From Caprella mutica (Eukaryota; Arthropoda; Malacostraca; Amphipoda; Caprellidae), in NCBI GenBank assembly GCA_947561585.1, contig CANNZV010001183.1, positions 62,001 through 126,000 of the forward strand: a stretch of DNA of 64,000 nucleotides, written 5' to 3'. Below, piece by piece: positions 44,526 to 57,064 of this stretch (position 1 is its first letter; every line of letters begins with the position of its first letter). Made by a program: the position numbers and the translations under genes. The notes beneath the pieces were generated by a model that ran no database searches, was not told the DNA's origin, and saw only the letters and a list, made by a program, of their open reading frames with translations.

Positions 44526-45374
44526 ATTGAAATCGCCATAATATTTTAATTAACCTATGAGGTAGGAAATTCAAACCAATATTTGAGAATAGTACTTTAT
44601 TCATGTTAAAGGTAGTGTAATAAATTAAATGTATAAATACTGTAGAAAGATAAGATATAATAATTTAAACAAGAAATTATATCTAATGTTCATTAGGTGA
44701 GTTTTTCAAAATTGTAAGTTTGTTATGAAGGAAATCAGAATTAACTGCAAATTTTGTAAACAGAAACAATGAAAGAATGTAAGAACTTACTTGTAATTAA
44801 TTAAAACCATCATAGAAAATGATAGGTTTCAATCAATCTAAATCTTTAAATCACATCTAAATAAAACAGACCAGTAGGTAAATACTGTTAATATTTCACA
44901 CTTACTTCGATGGTAACTTCTTCATTTTTGATGCTGCATCAACATGTCTGAAAACAGTCTATACTTTTCAGTTGCATCATCAATTGTTGAAAACTGTCTA
45001 CTTGTCAACTATATAAACGAGTAGCATATTAATATACCGTGCTATTATTACTGACATTAATTTTTAAATAGATAAATAGATCACAAAACGTATAACAATT
45101 TGTGACAGTCCAGCCTATGCCATTTGGTGGTATTTTTGTTCTTCTCTCACTTGGTCTGCAGCTCACGTTATCCCCTCTATCCGTACTAACAAAGTTTGAA
45201 AATTTATCGAATTTCCTCTTCTTGTAAGCTGGCGAAACGCTTTGTTCTTTCCAATATAGAATGTATGAAATAAACTTATCTTTTTTGGATTGGCAGGTCC
45301 CTTATTTTCCACCAGTGGTGGTTGGTTTAAATTCAGGACATATTTATCGATGTGTACTGGCTGTAGCTTCTGTA
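44526..45374. other. Spacer
   Basis: AT-rich; no gene recognised. Confidence 0.45.
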
Positions 45375-45640
45375 GCTTTTTGTAACTTATTATGGTTTTC
45401 TGTAGCTTTTGGTAGCTTATTATAGCTTTTTGTATTTTTGTATAGCTTTCTGTAGATTTCAGAAGCTTCCTATAGTTTTCTCTAGTTTTATGTAGTTTTC
45501 TGTAGACTTCTGTAGTTTCTGAAGCTTCTTGTAGATGTCTGTAGAATTTTGTTATTTCTTGTAGATTTGTGCAGATATCTGGAGCTTCTTGTAGATATCT
45601 TTAACTTTCTATAGCTTTCTATAGCTTTCTGTAGTTTTTG
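45375..45640. repeat. Degenerate TGTAGCTTTC repeat
   Basis: TGTAG(C/A/T)TTT(C/T) units of about 12-15 bp recur about 20 times with heavy divergence, an old array. Confidence 0.85.
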
Positions 45641-46558
45641 AATGATGCAAGAAGTACATATACCACATATACTGAGAAGAATTATCAAATTCTATGAATA
45701 ATTAATTTGCCGTATTATTTATATACATATTAGAGCAATACCTGCAAAATATTACAAGTGAACAGTTGTTGTCAAAGACTCATATGTATTCACAATATCC
45801 AACCAACTCAATATGTTATCTCGGCCTCTAGATTCCTAATTAAAATACCTCATAATATGTTTCATTGTTCCCTCCTTTTTATGCTCAGATTCGCTTTGAT
45901 ATCTTTGCTGCAAATTATAATAACTTTTTTAAATCTGTAATTAAATTCAGCATGAATTCTTCGATCTCAAATTTAATTACGTGGCCTCAATAAAATTCAA
46001 GCACTATCATTAATTAGAAAATGTCGTCCAAGGTTCATTCGTTGAAAACAATATAAGTGAAAAACAATAAATTATTTTTGTCTACGAAAAATTGTCCAAG
46101 CACCATTTATTATGACTGTTGAAAATTACTTTAATGAACTAATAATTTTGTAAAAGTATGAAAAACAATTAAATGTAACTAAATAAATACTATTAGATAT
46201 CAAATATATAGAAATAAAACTATAAAATATAATATTATCATAAATTCTACGTACGATTCTATTTATTCGAAGTTTATTTCCATATCTGTTACAGTAAATA
46301 ATTAAAGGCAACACTGTACGCTATGTCTCCGTGAAAGCTATCTCTCTCTCTATTTAAACCAATCTACCTACACATAATGGAATGGGCCAATTCTCTTCTA
46401 ATTCATATATATTAATAGATAGCAGTCATTTAATAGTCTCCAAAGAGTTTCTTGAAAATATTCATGTTTATATATTCAAAGTTGTAGGTCCTGCGACTCC
46501 CAGATACAAACCAATGCATCAGGACTGAAGGACTGGCACTCCAAACATGGGTCAAATG
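45641..46558. other. Spacer
   Basis: AT-rich with small random open frames. No gene recognised. Confidence 0.45.
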
Positions 46559-46811
46559 GAACATAAATACATGGTGGAGCTCGTGGGATTCGAACCCTGG
46601 ACCTTAGGGGCCCAAACACACTACAAGTGGCGCGGACCGGCGCGAGCGGAGTGCCATTAATGAGGTTGGGTATTCGTATGCAGAGACGCTTGGTTGTTCA
46701 CACTGCGAGCGAAGCGGCGCTACAAATATACAATAAAATTAATGGCGCTCTGCTTGTAGTGTGTACGTACCCTTAGTACTGTGTCAGAGCTCTATCGACT
46801 ACACTACTAGG
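46559..46811 (-). mobile_element. tRNA-derived SINE-like sequence, left copy (minus strand), split by an insertion
   Basis: In complement it reads from a TGTAGTCGATAGAGCTCTG A-box-like stretch to a B-box-like GGGTTCGAATCCCACGAG. It is the inverted partner of 46838-46922. The foldback at 46607-46772 splits it next to CCTTA. Confidence 0.75.
46607..46772. mobile_element. Foldback/MITE inserted in the SINE-like copy, TTA target duplication
   Basis: The ends are GGGGCCCAAACACACTAC and GTAGTGTGTACGTACCC, with inner GTGGCGCGGACC-like arms and ATTAATGGCGCTC. TTA stands at both sides (46604-46606 and 46773-46775). A 3-bp TTA duplication is typical of PIF/Harbinger-type insertions. Confidence 0.82.
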
Positions 46812-46837
46812 TGGACACTACCCTACTAGGACTACAC

Positions 46838-46922
46838 CTAGTAGTGTAGTCGATAGAGCTCTGGCATAGTACTCTGAAGGTCCCGAGTTCGAATCCCGCG
46901 AACTCCACTATGTACTTATGTT
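46838..46922 (+). mobile_element. tRNA-derived SINE-like sequence, right copy
   Basis: It has the A-box-like GTGTAGTCGATAGAGCTCTG and the B-box-like GAGTTCGAATCCCGCG at roughly tRNA spacing. With the left copy it forms a large inverted repeat. Confidence 0.75.
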
Positions 46923-47479
46923 TATATATATACATATATATGTGACATGTCCCATTAAAGATGTGATGAGCAGTGTTTTTAGATAGTTTCCTATAATTAT
47001 TTTCTAATTTTCTGAATGTAGCTAACTCACTGGTACAATAATTAATTTTAAAACATATTTCGAAATCGAGAAGGTTAAATAAGATCGTATTAGCATTTTT
47101 ATATTTTTCTTAAAAAGCACGACTGTTCGATAAATTACATTTATCATCTTCAGGAATACTAAAAATAGAAATACAAGGAAATCAATCTGTAAGAAATAGG
47201 AAAACACAATGTACATCAAGAGAGAAAAAAGCATCAAAAAATTATAATTTATTTGAGTTGACTAGACAATAATTATAAAACTGAGCATATAAAATCTAGC
47301 TAATTAGAGATACAGGGTGGGTTTATATATTCATGCGGTATAATCATTTATACTGATGGTAAATTGATAAAATTATTCCATTAGCCACAATTTATCTAAA
47401 CATGAAATTATACAAAAGAGTGTGAACAGTGAGTGGCAGAACACGACCCTAATTACAGAAGACTAATATGTGTAATGAC
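46923..47479. other. Spacer
   Basis: Starts with a TA-rich microsatellite (46923-46942). Nothing else recognised. Confidence 0.4.
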
Positions 47480-48058
47480 TTATTTTTTTATTCTCCTGTT
47501 AGATGAGTTATTGTGCTCTCTGATGTTTCCGTCCTGAGTATAGATGGGAGACGTTGTTTCAGTGTTGTTGTTGTGTACCCCACGTACAATTGGGGGGTTG
47601 ACACCCCTCCTGATCGCAAGTGTGATGGTACACAACATGACAGTTAATGTGCTCTTTGTGGGTATTGTTACTGATGAGGAATCGAGTTAGTTTTTGTTTT
47701 TTATAATAAATTTGAAGGGATGTGGTATTATCATTGTTTGGCTTGATGTTTTGCATGATGATATTTTTAAGGTTCTTCTCCTGATGCCTATATATAAATT
47801 ACACATTTGGTTGCGGTGGTAGAGTTTGATGGAGTCAATGGGAGGCGCTGGAGTATAAGGTGACGGTTTCTTTTCCCCGAATGAGTTTATTTGCTGATCT
47901 ATGACATGCACGGGGAAATTATTGCTGACAAATGACTGTTTTAATCTGACTATTCAGTGTTGGAGAGTTGCTTTGTGCTCGATATCTTCTAGGCTCTGTT
48001 GAGTATAGTTTTGATGACACCAGTTTTGCATCTAAGAGGTGCGAGGCTGTTGAAGTTA
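47480..48058 (-). pseudogene. Penelope-like retroelement remnant (end of reverse transcriptase and start of GIY-YIG endonuclease)
   Basis: Penelope-like elements encode a reverse transcriptase followed by a GIY-YIG nuclease. On the minus strand from about 48058 the translation gives NFNSLAPLRCKTGVIKTILN, then in another frame LKQSFVSNNFPVHVIDQQIN (late RT region), then SNNTHKEHINCHVVYHHTCD and, after a frameshift, YVGYTTTTLKQRL, matching the VVY...C...C...YVGYT start of the GIY-YIG domain. At least two in-frame stops and three frame changes break it. Both ends are missing. Family assignment rests on motif order that I recognise, not on a search. Confidence 0.8.
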
Positions 48059-48185
48059 GTCAGGTATCAAGAGTTGGTATGTATGTTTTTTATTCTTAAA
48101 CATTATACATATTATAAACATTCTTATTATAGATATTATTCTCGACAATAGAGTTAGGGTTGCTAAACTTAACACCAATAAATTT

Positions 48186-48480
48186 CACCTTCACTTCCCC
48201 CACCTTCACTTCCTCCACCTTCACTTCTCCACCTTCACTTCCCCCACCTTCACTTCCCCCACCTTCACTTCCCCCACCTTCACTTCTCCACCTTCACTTC
48301 CCCCACCTTCACTTCTCCACCTTCACTTCTCCACCTTCACTTCTCCACCTTCACTTCCCCCACCTTCACTTCCCCCACCTTCACTTCCCCCACCTTCACT
48401 TCTCCACCTTCACTTCCCCCACCTTCACTTATCCCACCTTCACTTCCTCCACCTTCACTCCCCCACCTTCAATATTCATC
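48186..48480. repeat. 14-15-bp minisatellite, about 20 copies
   Basis: Units CCTTCACTTCCCCCA (15) and CCTTCACTTCTCCA (14) are mixed. It is strongly pyrimidine-rich on the plus strand, with C-only or CT-only runs. Confidence 0.95.
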
Positions 48481-49287
48481 AATTTTCAATAATAGGACTT
48501 GCGCCCGATTTATTTAATTAGAAACAATAAAAGATTTATTTTTTCTTTTTTAACTCCTGCTTAAAGTATTGCTTCCTCCATTCCCTTCTTACTCTACACA
48601 TTACCTAATTTAAGCCAATTAGTGTTTTGCGAGTAGAGTGCAGGCTTTTGAGTTTGGTAAAAAGGCTACTGTCAGCCATTCCTTTTGACACACTGAGTTA
48701 ACTCCGCAGTCATAATAAATGCAAACACTCTTTTCATCTGCTTCATTACACCGCCTATTCCCGCAACTGAAAAGCCAATGAAAAACCTAGATGGGGTTTC
48801 ATACCTCAGGGAAATGTACCTTCAAACCCCCTTTACCCCAGTCCGCCAAACCCCAAATGTTTTTGGTGCTACTAGCATCCATTTAATCGATTCAACTGAA
48901 TTTTGATGTTCGCACCCATTTGTTGTTGTCGAATCGGAGAACTACCGAAAAACTTCTTGTTTACGAAAATAAAATCAGAGTCGGAGTATGCTGCAATTGA
49001 ACGAGTGGACTATTTTTCCAGTGCAGATAATTGTGTTAGCAGCAAGCATTCGACAGTTGCTTTTGTCCTTTTAGTGCTGCTTGCTTCAAGTGGAGGCGTT
49101 TATTATTGCTAGGAATACTGAAGGAATACCTAACAAAGGATTTAGCGGTATTAGACAGTTATGGTAAATACAAACATTTAGTAAAAGAGAGCAAAACACC
49201 TGAATTTGATTGTGTAATCATTTACTAATAATAAATATTTCGTTGCATATATATAATATTTTCTACAGAATGGTTTTCATATGTAAC
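48481..49287. other. Spacer
   Basis: Somewhat GC-richer than average. The 69-codon frame at 48903-49112 has no recognisable feature and is unsupported. Confidence 0.4.
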
Positions 49288-49880
49288 AGTGTATGTTTTA
49301 TCATATCTTCATACCTATTAGTGTATGTTTTATCATATCTTCATACCTATTAGTGTATGTTTTATCATATCTTCATACCTATTAGTGTATGTTTTATCAT
49401 ATCTTCATACCTATTAGTGTATGTTTTATCATATCTTCATACCTATTAGTGTATGTTTTATCATATCTTCATACCTATTAGTGTATGTTTTATCATATCT
49501 TCATACCTATTAGTGTATGTTTTATCATATCTTCATACCTATTAGTGTATGTTTTATCATATCTTCATACCTATTAGTGTATGTTTTATCATATCTTCAT
49601 ACCTATTAGTGTATGTTTTATCATATCTTCATACCTATTAGTGTATGTTTTATCATATCTTCATACCTATTAGTGTATGTTTTATCATATCTTCATACCT
49701 ATTAGTGTATGTTTTATCATATCTTCATACCTATTAGTGTATGTTTTATCATATCTTCATACCTATTAGTGTATGTTTTATCATGATCTTCATACCTATT
49801 AGTGTATGTTTTATCATATCTTCATACCTATCAGTGTATGTTTTATCATATCTTCATACCTATCAGTGTATGTTTTATCA
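49288..49880. repeat. 32-bp minisatellite, about 18 near-identical copies
   Basis: The unit contains TAGTGTATGTTTTATCATAT then CTTCATACCTAT. Almost all copies are identical; an extra G at 49785 and TATCAGTG changes occur only in the last copies. Confidence 0.97.
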
Positions 49881-50749
49881 TGTAGACACGAGCAATACAA
49901 CGAATAGGAATCAAAGTTTCGACACCTTTTTTATCTCCAAACACATTTTTCCGAGGCAGAGCCGCACCAATACGTCGCTGTGCTTTTTCCTCTATAACAG
50001 GAAATATGTTTTTTGCCAGAATATATCTGAATTGGAGAATTTGTTTGATGTTTATTTAAAAAACATGATTTATTGAAAAGGCGTCTTTGACCATTTATTT
50101 AGTTTTGTATTGACTGTAACAAAGGAATTATTATTGAATTTTAATTATTTATCGAAAACTATAAAAGAATGGAAAACTAACTGATAAATAGATAAGAAAT
50201 AAATACGAATATCAGCTTAAGATTTGCAACTCGTTTTCGAGGCTCAATTTATATGTCGAAAATTTGAAATTGTATAATATTTTAAAATTGTAAAATTATT
50301 GCAAATTATATAATTATTCTAAATTATTTTATTTTTAGTTTTTCAAAATTATATTTTTTTTAATTATATTATTTTTAGAAATTATACATTGTATGATTCT
50401 TCAATTTTACAATTTTTCAAAATTGTATAATTTTTCAAAATATATAATTTAGAAAAGATACATAAAATTCAACAAAAATACATGTGAATAATAAACAATC
50501 ATTTCTAGCACAATCTTCAATTCTCACGTAAAGGAGTTAGTAAAGTTAATTATCAACTGTGAATAATAAATGATTTATATGATAAAATTCTAGTAATTTT
50601 ATTTCCATTAATCCAGTAAAATAAATATGATATTTTGCTAACGATAACTAAAATCTGAATATTCTTCTTTATTCATCTCTATTCACATCAACTCATTTTT
50701 CCAGTCTTATTCATTTTAAGAATACGAAACTCACGTTGCTTATAGTATA
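49881..50749. other. AT-rich spacer
   Basis: Has repeated AAAATTATA-like stretches (50280-50470). No gene recognised. Confidence 0.45.
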
Positions 50750-50941
50750 GGGTAAGTTCTTAATTATCGGTCAGTTCCACATCTTCGGACACGTAAGAAA
50801 AAATAATATAATAATAATTACTTTTATTTGTATCCATAATACCTGCAAGTAACATAAAACTTAAAATTAAATAATATTTATTATATCGTTTTTTCTTACG
50901 TGTCCGAAAATGTGGAACTGATCTATAATTAAGAACTTACC
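50750..50941. mobile_element. Palindromic MITE family 1, copy e
   Basis: It is complete at 192 bp: TA|GGGTAAGTTCTTAATTATCG at the left and TAATTAAGAACTTACC|TA at the right. The inner arms have the GGACACGTAAGAAAAA variant shared with copy b. Confidence 0.93.
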
Positions 50942-51990
50942 TATTGCATTTATTGAATTATCTAACTTTTATTTTCACGCCAAAAATTAAGAAGGAGGAT
51001 AGAAATGATATAAATATCAGTTGTTTTAAATTATTTCCAATAGAAATAATTTCATTAATTCATATTAATTGAAAAAAAATCGAATATATTACTATTTTTT
51101 TCTTGATTGACCATGATTAGGAAAAGTTGCGAACTAAAATAAAGAATAATAAATCATTGGAATGAATTATATAATTTTTATTTCAAATACAATTTGATGC
51201 ATTTATAATTATATTAGTATGATAAATCACATAAGATACAATTTAACAGTATTTTTTTAAGCTTTTCATTTTTCGACAATTTCCTAAACATTCGATCAAA
51301 ATAAACGTAAGCTTCAAATTTCACTTCATTGTCATCCAAACAGATTAATGCACGTGGAAATATTATTTCGCATTCGAACATTCCAGTGAATTGAAATTAA
51401 AAGAAATAGCCGGAAAAAAACAATTTTGATTGCAATTTACAGTATATGATTTGTTTATTCAGATTTTTTGTTTTACTGCTAACAATAAAACAATCGAAAA
51501 TTGTAAACTTATTCCGAAAGTATTTTTTAAAATATTCGAGAAATGTAATAGAATGAATTAATAATTTGATCATTGGTCGGCATTAAACTTGCTAAAATGA
51601 AGAGTAAATGAAATATTCGGTGTAAACTCCCTAGATTCAATTACAATTTTAACGACTTGAATTTTTTTCAGGATTGTTAATGAGAATGACGTAACACCTG
51701 AGTTGATGGCTCATCATCACCTTAATTACGGCTACATTTTCTCAATTCAGTAGTGGTTTTTACGGGCAATAAAAGCCGTTGAGTTCTTATCGATAAGAGC
51801 TTCAGGCGAGCATGGGAACATGTTCTTCAAATCGCAATTGCAATCACTAATAGCTCCTATGTCCGTTATTAAGCAGACACACTGAACTGGAGTGGAGAAG
51901 AGGAAAATTAAAGGCCCAGCCGAAAGAAGTGGAAGAGGAATAGTGAAGATTGAGAGCAAAACTCTCCTATTTCATATAACTATGATTTTA
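50942..51990. other. Spacer
   Basis: AT-rich. The minus-strand frame at 51747-51959 has no recognisable feature. Confidence 0.4.
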
Positions 51991-52215
51991 ACCTCTACAG
52001 ATTGCGGAAGGTTATATTTTAGGTAGCATTTGTTTATTTGTCCCCTTTTTATTCGCTTATCTGAAAAACCATCAAATCAAATTGCCTGAAATTGCGTTGG
52101 ACGGTTGGTCAATGTCCAGTTACCATCTGGTAAAATTTTAGGATCGATCCGGTCAAAGGTCAAGGTCATCTATAACTTAATTACTCAAAAAGTATTCAAC
52201 TAAATTACCTGAAAT
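51991..52215 (+). mobile_element. CCTTCGC-hairpin dispersed element, copy d, 3' truncated
   Basis: It starts ACCTCTACAGATTGCGGAAG and has the TTATTCGC, CCATCTGGTAAAATTTT and CGGTCAAAGGTCAAGGTCAT blocks. The ATGCGCTCT end block is missing. Confidence 0.82.
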
Positions 52216-52548
52216 GGTGAATGATTTCATTTTGAATTAGACAACCCGCTTGGTACTCTAGTTGTAGAATGTGAATTAGAATTCTTTTCGTGATTATAAA
52301 ATGTTTGAAATACTTAAAATTTATGATATTTTTCTTCATTCACATGAGTGATAATAAACCTTATCATTACTGAGATAGAATTAAAATGTTCAATTTGGAT
52401 ATCACTTGGGAAAGCAAGATATGACAACCGGTAAATTAAAAAAGAACAATCGAGAAATATAAACCTTCATAAAATATCATGTGAAAATATCACACCAGAA
52501 AAATTGTTGCACAAAATTCAACACCGAGTGAGAAAGTAGGAATAAACT

Positions 52549-52738
52549 TCCACACCTGCATTGGTATATCTAATACCTTCCCCACACCTGCATTGGTATA
52601 TCTAATACCTTCCCCACACCTGCATTGGTATATCTAATACCTTCCCCACACCTGCATTGGTATATCTAATACCTTCCCCACACCTGCATTGGTATATCTA
52701 ATACCTTCCCCACACCTGCATTGGTATATCTAATACCT
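52549..52738. repeat. 32-bp minisatellite, 6 copies
   Basis: The unit contains CCACACCTGCATTGGTATAT then CTAATACCTTCC. Copies are identical. It directly abuts the next array. Confidence 0.96.
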
Positions 52739-53318
52739 CACCCACCACCAACCAATAGTTCCAATACCCAACACCAGCCAATAGTTCCAATACACAACAC
52801 CAGCCAATAGTTCCAATACACAACACCAGCCAATAGTTCCAATACCCACCACCAGCCAATAGTTCCAATACACAACACCAGCCAATAGTTCCAATACCCA
52901 ACACCAGCCAATAGTTCCAATACCCAACACCAGCCAATAGTTCCAATACCCAACACCAGCCAATAGTTCCAATACACAACACCAGCCAATAGTTCCAATA
53001 CACAACACCAGCCAATAGTTCCAATACCCAACACCAGCCAATAGTTCCAATACCCAACACCAGCCAATAGTTCCAATACCCAACACCAGCCAATAGTTCC
53101 AATACCCAACACCAGCCAATAGTTCCAATACCCAACACCAGCCAATAGTTCCAATACACAACACCAGCCAATAGTTCCAATACCCAACACCAGCCAATAG
53201 TTCCAATACCCAACACCAGCCAATAGTTCCAATACCACAACACCAGCCAATAGTTCCAATACCCAACACCAGCCAATAGTTCCAATACCCAACACCAGCC
53301 AATAGTTCCAATACCCCG
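52739..53318. repeat. 26-bp minisatellite, about 22 copies
   Basis: The unit contains ACACCAGCCAATAGTTCCAA then TACCCA. A CCCAAC/CACAAC variant is distributed in a pattern. All three minus-strand frames are open with the same peptide repeat, so no frame is selected. Confidence 0.97.
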
Positions 53319-54221
53319 GCCAATACATTACAGTACATCAACAGTGGAAATAATAAAGCACTAACGAAGCGTGGCGACTGACTAGATAAGGACTGCACTA
53401 TCAGGCCGTTAATGCCTTCGCTATCGGAAGAAAGAAGAAAGGACGATTGTCTCCCCAGTCCTCAGAATGAATCGTAAGAACAAGAAAGGAAAAATAATGA
53501 CGAAGTTATGCCTGAATACATCTTATGAATATAGGACTGCATATTCAACCAAATGTTAATATTTTACACCTGACGGTATCAATTTATACATTTTTTGTAA
53601 CTTGATTTAAATATTTGTAAAGAAGTTCAATGTGAAGATATTAGTGACACATAATTCAATTTTAGAAAATGGAAAAATCAGTTTTTGCCAATAATAAGTA
53701 AATACTTATTATATATTCTTCAGCTTTAGGTTTTACAGATCTTAAAGATTAGGAAATACTACCTACCATATAAATATTAAACAGTGGGTATAGTATAGGA
53801 GTAATAAACACAAATTAAAATGTATTAAATAAAGAAGCATATGCACAATTGAAAGTATTTGATTGAATCATGCATGTAAGAATTCAAATTCAACAATTGA
53901 CTGAAATCTAGATTAAATAATAGGAAATAAAACATTAGAGTATATGAAAAAAGTAAAATGAACAGTTTATTTTTTACCATCAATATATCGATATAACACA
54001 GAAACCAATTAATTGCTAACATGCTCGAAACTCCTTCAGCTTTCGGTTTCGAAAAGTGTTTAGTGCTATAGAAATAAATTGATAAGCTTGTTCTTTTCAA
54101 ATTTATTACAATAAATCATGGGAAGTAACCAATCAATCAATTAAATATTTTAAATCTTTTAGTCATTGCATGAAACAGAACAGAAACTGAATTGTGAACT
54201 TGAAAGTTGGTAAAACTTTAG
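53319..54221. other. Spacer
   Basis: AT-rich; nothing recognised. Confidence 0.4.
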
Positions 54222-54485
54222 TGTCAGTAGAGTCTACCAACACTGCTACCAATGTCAGTAGAATCTACCAACACTGCTACCAATGTCAGTAGAATCTACC
54301 TACACCAGTAACAGTCAGTAGAATCTACCTACACCACTACCACTGTCAGTAGAATCTACCTACACCACTACCACTGTCAGTAGAATCTACCTACACCACT
54401 ACCACTGTCAGTAGAATCTACCTACACCACTATCACTGACAGTAGAATGTACCTACACCACTAACACTGTCAGTAGAATCTACCC
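54222..54485. repeat. 31-bp minisatellite, about 8 copies
   Basis: The unit contains GTCAGTAGAATCTACCTACA then CCACTACCACT. The left copies differ (CAACACTGCTACCAAT). Confidence 0.95.
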
Positions 54486-55562
54486 CTCAATTAAGTTCTT
54501 ATGCCCCAATCACATCTCAGTTCAAAGTTAGTTTGGTGATGGCTGTGAGATCAGTCGATGCTATCAGAGGATTGAATTGCCGAAAAAGAGGCTATCTTAA
54601 TTGGATTTAAAGAACTGTGTGTGTGCAATGACTGGAGTTCCTCTTGATGGAGCATGCTGTGAATTATGAGTGGAGGGAGTCAGTGGAGGGTTGCTAGGGA
54701 GGGGGCGTCTCCCCCCCCACTACTTACAGATACTTTACAAAGTACTTAACATACACTGCGTAATGTGTCTTCATTAACACTCCGAATGTCTAATTATTCC
54801 AACAAATGAACATTCTGGCTACTAATTAAACACCAACTCTGCTGCAAGTTAATGTGAAGACTGAGGAGGAGCTGCAGGCAAATTTATTATTTCAAATAAG
54901 AATTAATATTTTAAAATATGGCCTGAAGATGAAAGTCGATATTATTAAAAACTGTAACTGGAAATATATCAATTATTCTTACGTATTTATATAATATCTA
55001 TATAAAGATAATGTATAATATAATGTTGTAGTATTACCATGTTAATTTCGGTAGTAATACTTTTACGTGTTAATGCAGTACTAACAGTTCTCTTGGTATA
55101 CAAAATATTTTAGGAGTAACTTTGGTATTTGGTTGCTAGTTTTTAATAAAAGTGTTTACGCCGTAACTTTAAGCAGATGGGATAAATTAAAAATGATTGC
55201 ATGGTAAATAATATATACGTTATTTAGTAAAACATAATTTAGAATCTATCGCACTTGTATAGATTATAGCAAAAACAAATTAAATGAAAACTACCAACCA
55301 AACAGTCAAAGTTGCTACTAAAATATTTTCTATTGCAGGAGAAATAAAAGCGAAACATGTCCCACATTTATTTGATTGTCATACGACTGCGACGTAATAA
55401 AATCGGGACATGCCTGTATTCTATTTCGACGAATCGGGTTGATAGAAAAAATTTAAAATCTGAACCAATTGTTATAAATAATTAAATTATAAATAATTTT
55501 GAAGATTAAATAATCCATTAAAGTAAATACTTTCAGAATAATTAATTTGAAAAGTAAATTAT
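54486..55562. other. Spacer
   Basis: Contains a G-run/C-run patch near 54695-54718. No gene recognised. Confidence 0.4.
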
Positions 55563-56656
55563 TATGTAAATACACCCCTATAACTACCATGACATGTAAA
55601 TAGACCCCTAACACTACCATGACATGTAAATACACCCCTAACACTACCATGACATGTAAATAGACCCCTAACACTACCATGACATGTAAATACACCCCTA
55701 ACACTACCATGACATGTAAATAGACCCCTAACACTACCATGACATGTAAATACACCCCTATAACTACCATGACATGTAAATAGACCCCTAACACTACCAT
55801 GACATGTAAATAGACCCCTAACACTACCATGACATGTAAATACACCCCTAACACTACCATGACATGTAAATAGACCCCTAACACTACCATGACATGTAAA
55901 TACACCCCTATAACTACCATGACATGTAAATACACCCCTAACACTACCATGACATGTAAATACACCCCTAACACTACCATGACATGTAAATACACCCCTA
56001 ACACTACCATGACATGTAAATACACCCCTAACACTACCATGACATGTAAATACACCCCTAACACTACCATGACATGTAAATACACCCCTAACACTACCAT
56101 GACATGTAAATACACCCCTAACACTACCATGACATGTAAATACACCCCTAACACTACCATGACATGTAAATACACCCCTAACACTACCATGACATGTAAA
56201 TACACCCCTAACACTACCATGACATGTAAATACACCCCTAACACTACCATGACATGTAAATACACCCCTAACACTACCATGACATGTAAATACACCCCTA
56301 ACACTACCATGACATGTAAATACACCCCTAACACTACCATGACATGTAAATACACCCCTAACACTACCATGACATGTAAATACACCCCTAACACTACCAT
56401 GACATGTAAATACACCCCTAACACTACCATGACATGTAAATACACCCCTAACACTACCATGACATGTAAATACACCCCTAACACTACCATGACATGTAAA
56501 TACACCCCTAACACTACCATGACATGTAAATACACCCCTAACACTACCATGACATGTAAATACACCCCTAACACTACCATGACATGTAAATACACCCCTA
56601 ACACTACCATGACATGTAAATACACCCCTAACACTACCATGACATGTAAATACACT
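55563..56656. repeat. 30-bp minisatellite, about 36 copies
   Basis: The unit contains GACATGTAAATACACCCCTA then ACACTACCAT. In the left third, units with TAGACC and TATAACT are mixed in; from about 55921 to 56640 all units are identical. Open frames on both strands come from the stop-free unit. Confidence 0.98.
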
Positions 56657-57064
56657 CCAATGTATTTCTTACAGTCACTTTTCCCCAAATGAATCAATCT
56701 TTTTTCCTCTTCCCCTTTTGTCGGTTAAGGAAGTTAGAGAGTCAGTGTACACACTACCGTAAGAACTCGGACCGAATTTATGTAGATTAGATTTAACTCC
56801 GACTAACTCCAGGGCTCTAATGGAATAAACTTTTTACTAGAGTCATTTAAATCATGTAAAAGTATTTATTCTTTGCTTCTCCTGAAGAGCAAAAAGGTTA
56901 TCTGTCCACAGCGCAGTGTACCCATTGCGCTAAAGCTGAGTACTCGGTACTCGCAGAAAACAGGTAAAATATTAGATGATTCAACTTCTACTTTATGACA
57001 GAGTAATTATTAATTAGGAAAATGGTAATGTATCGGTACTGACAGATAATGATGCAGTAGTCAC
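56657..57064. other. Spacer
   Basis: No gene recognised. Confidence 0.4.

Noticed and set aside
48903..49112. 69-codon plus-strand frame
   Set aside because: No domain, signal peptide, splice context or neighbour supports it.
49288..49880. Possible CRISPR-like repeats
   Set aside because: Units follow directly with no spacers, in a eukaryotic setting.
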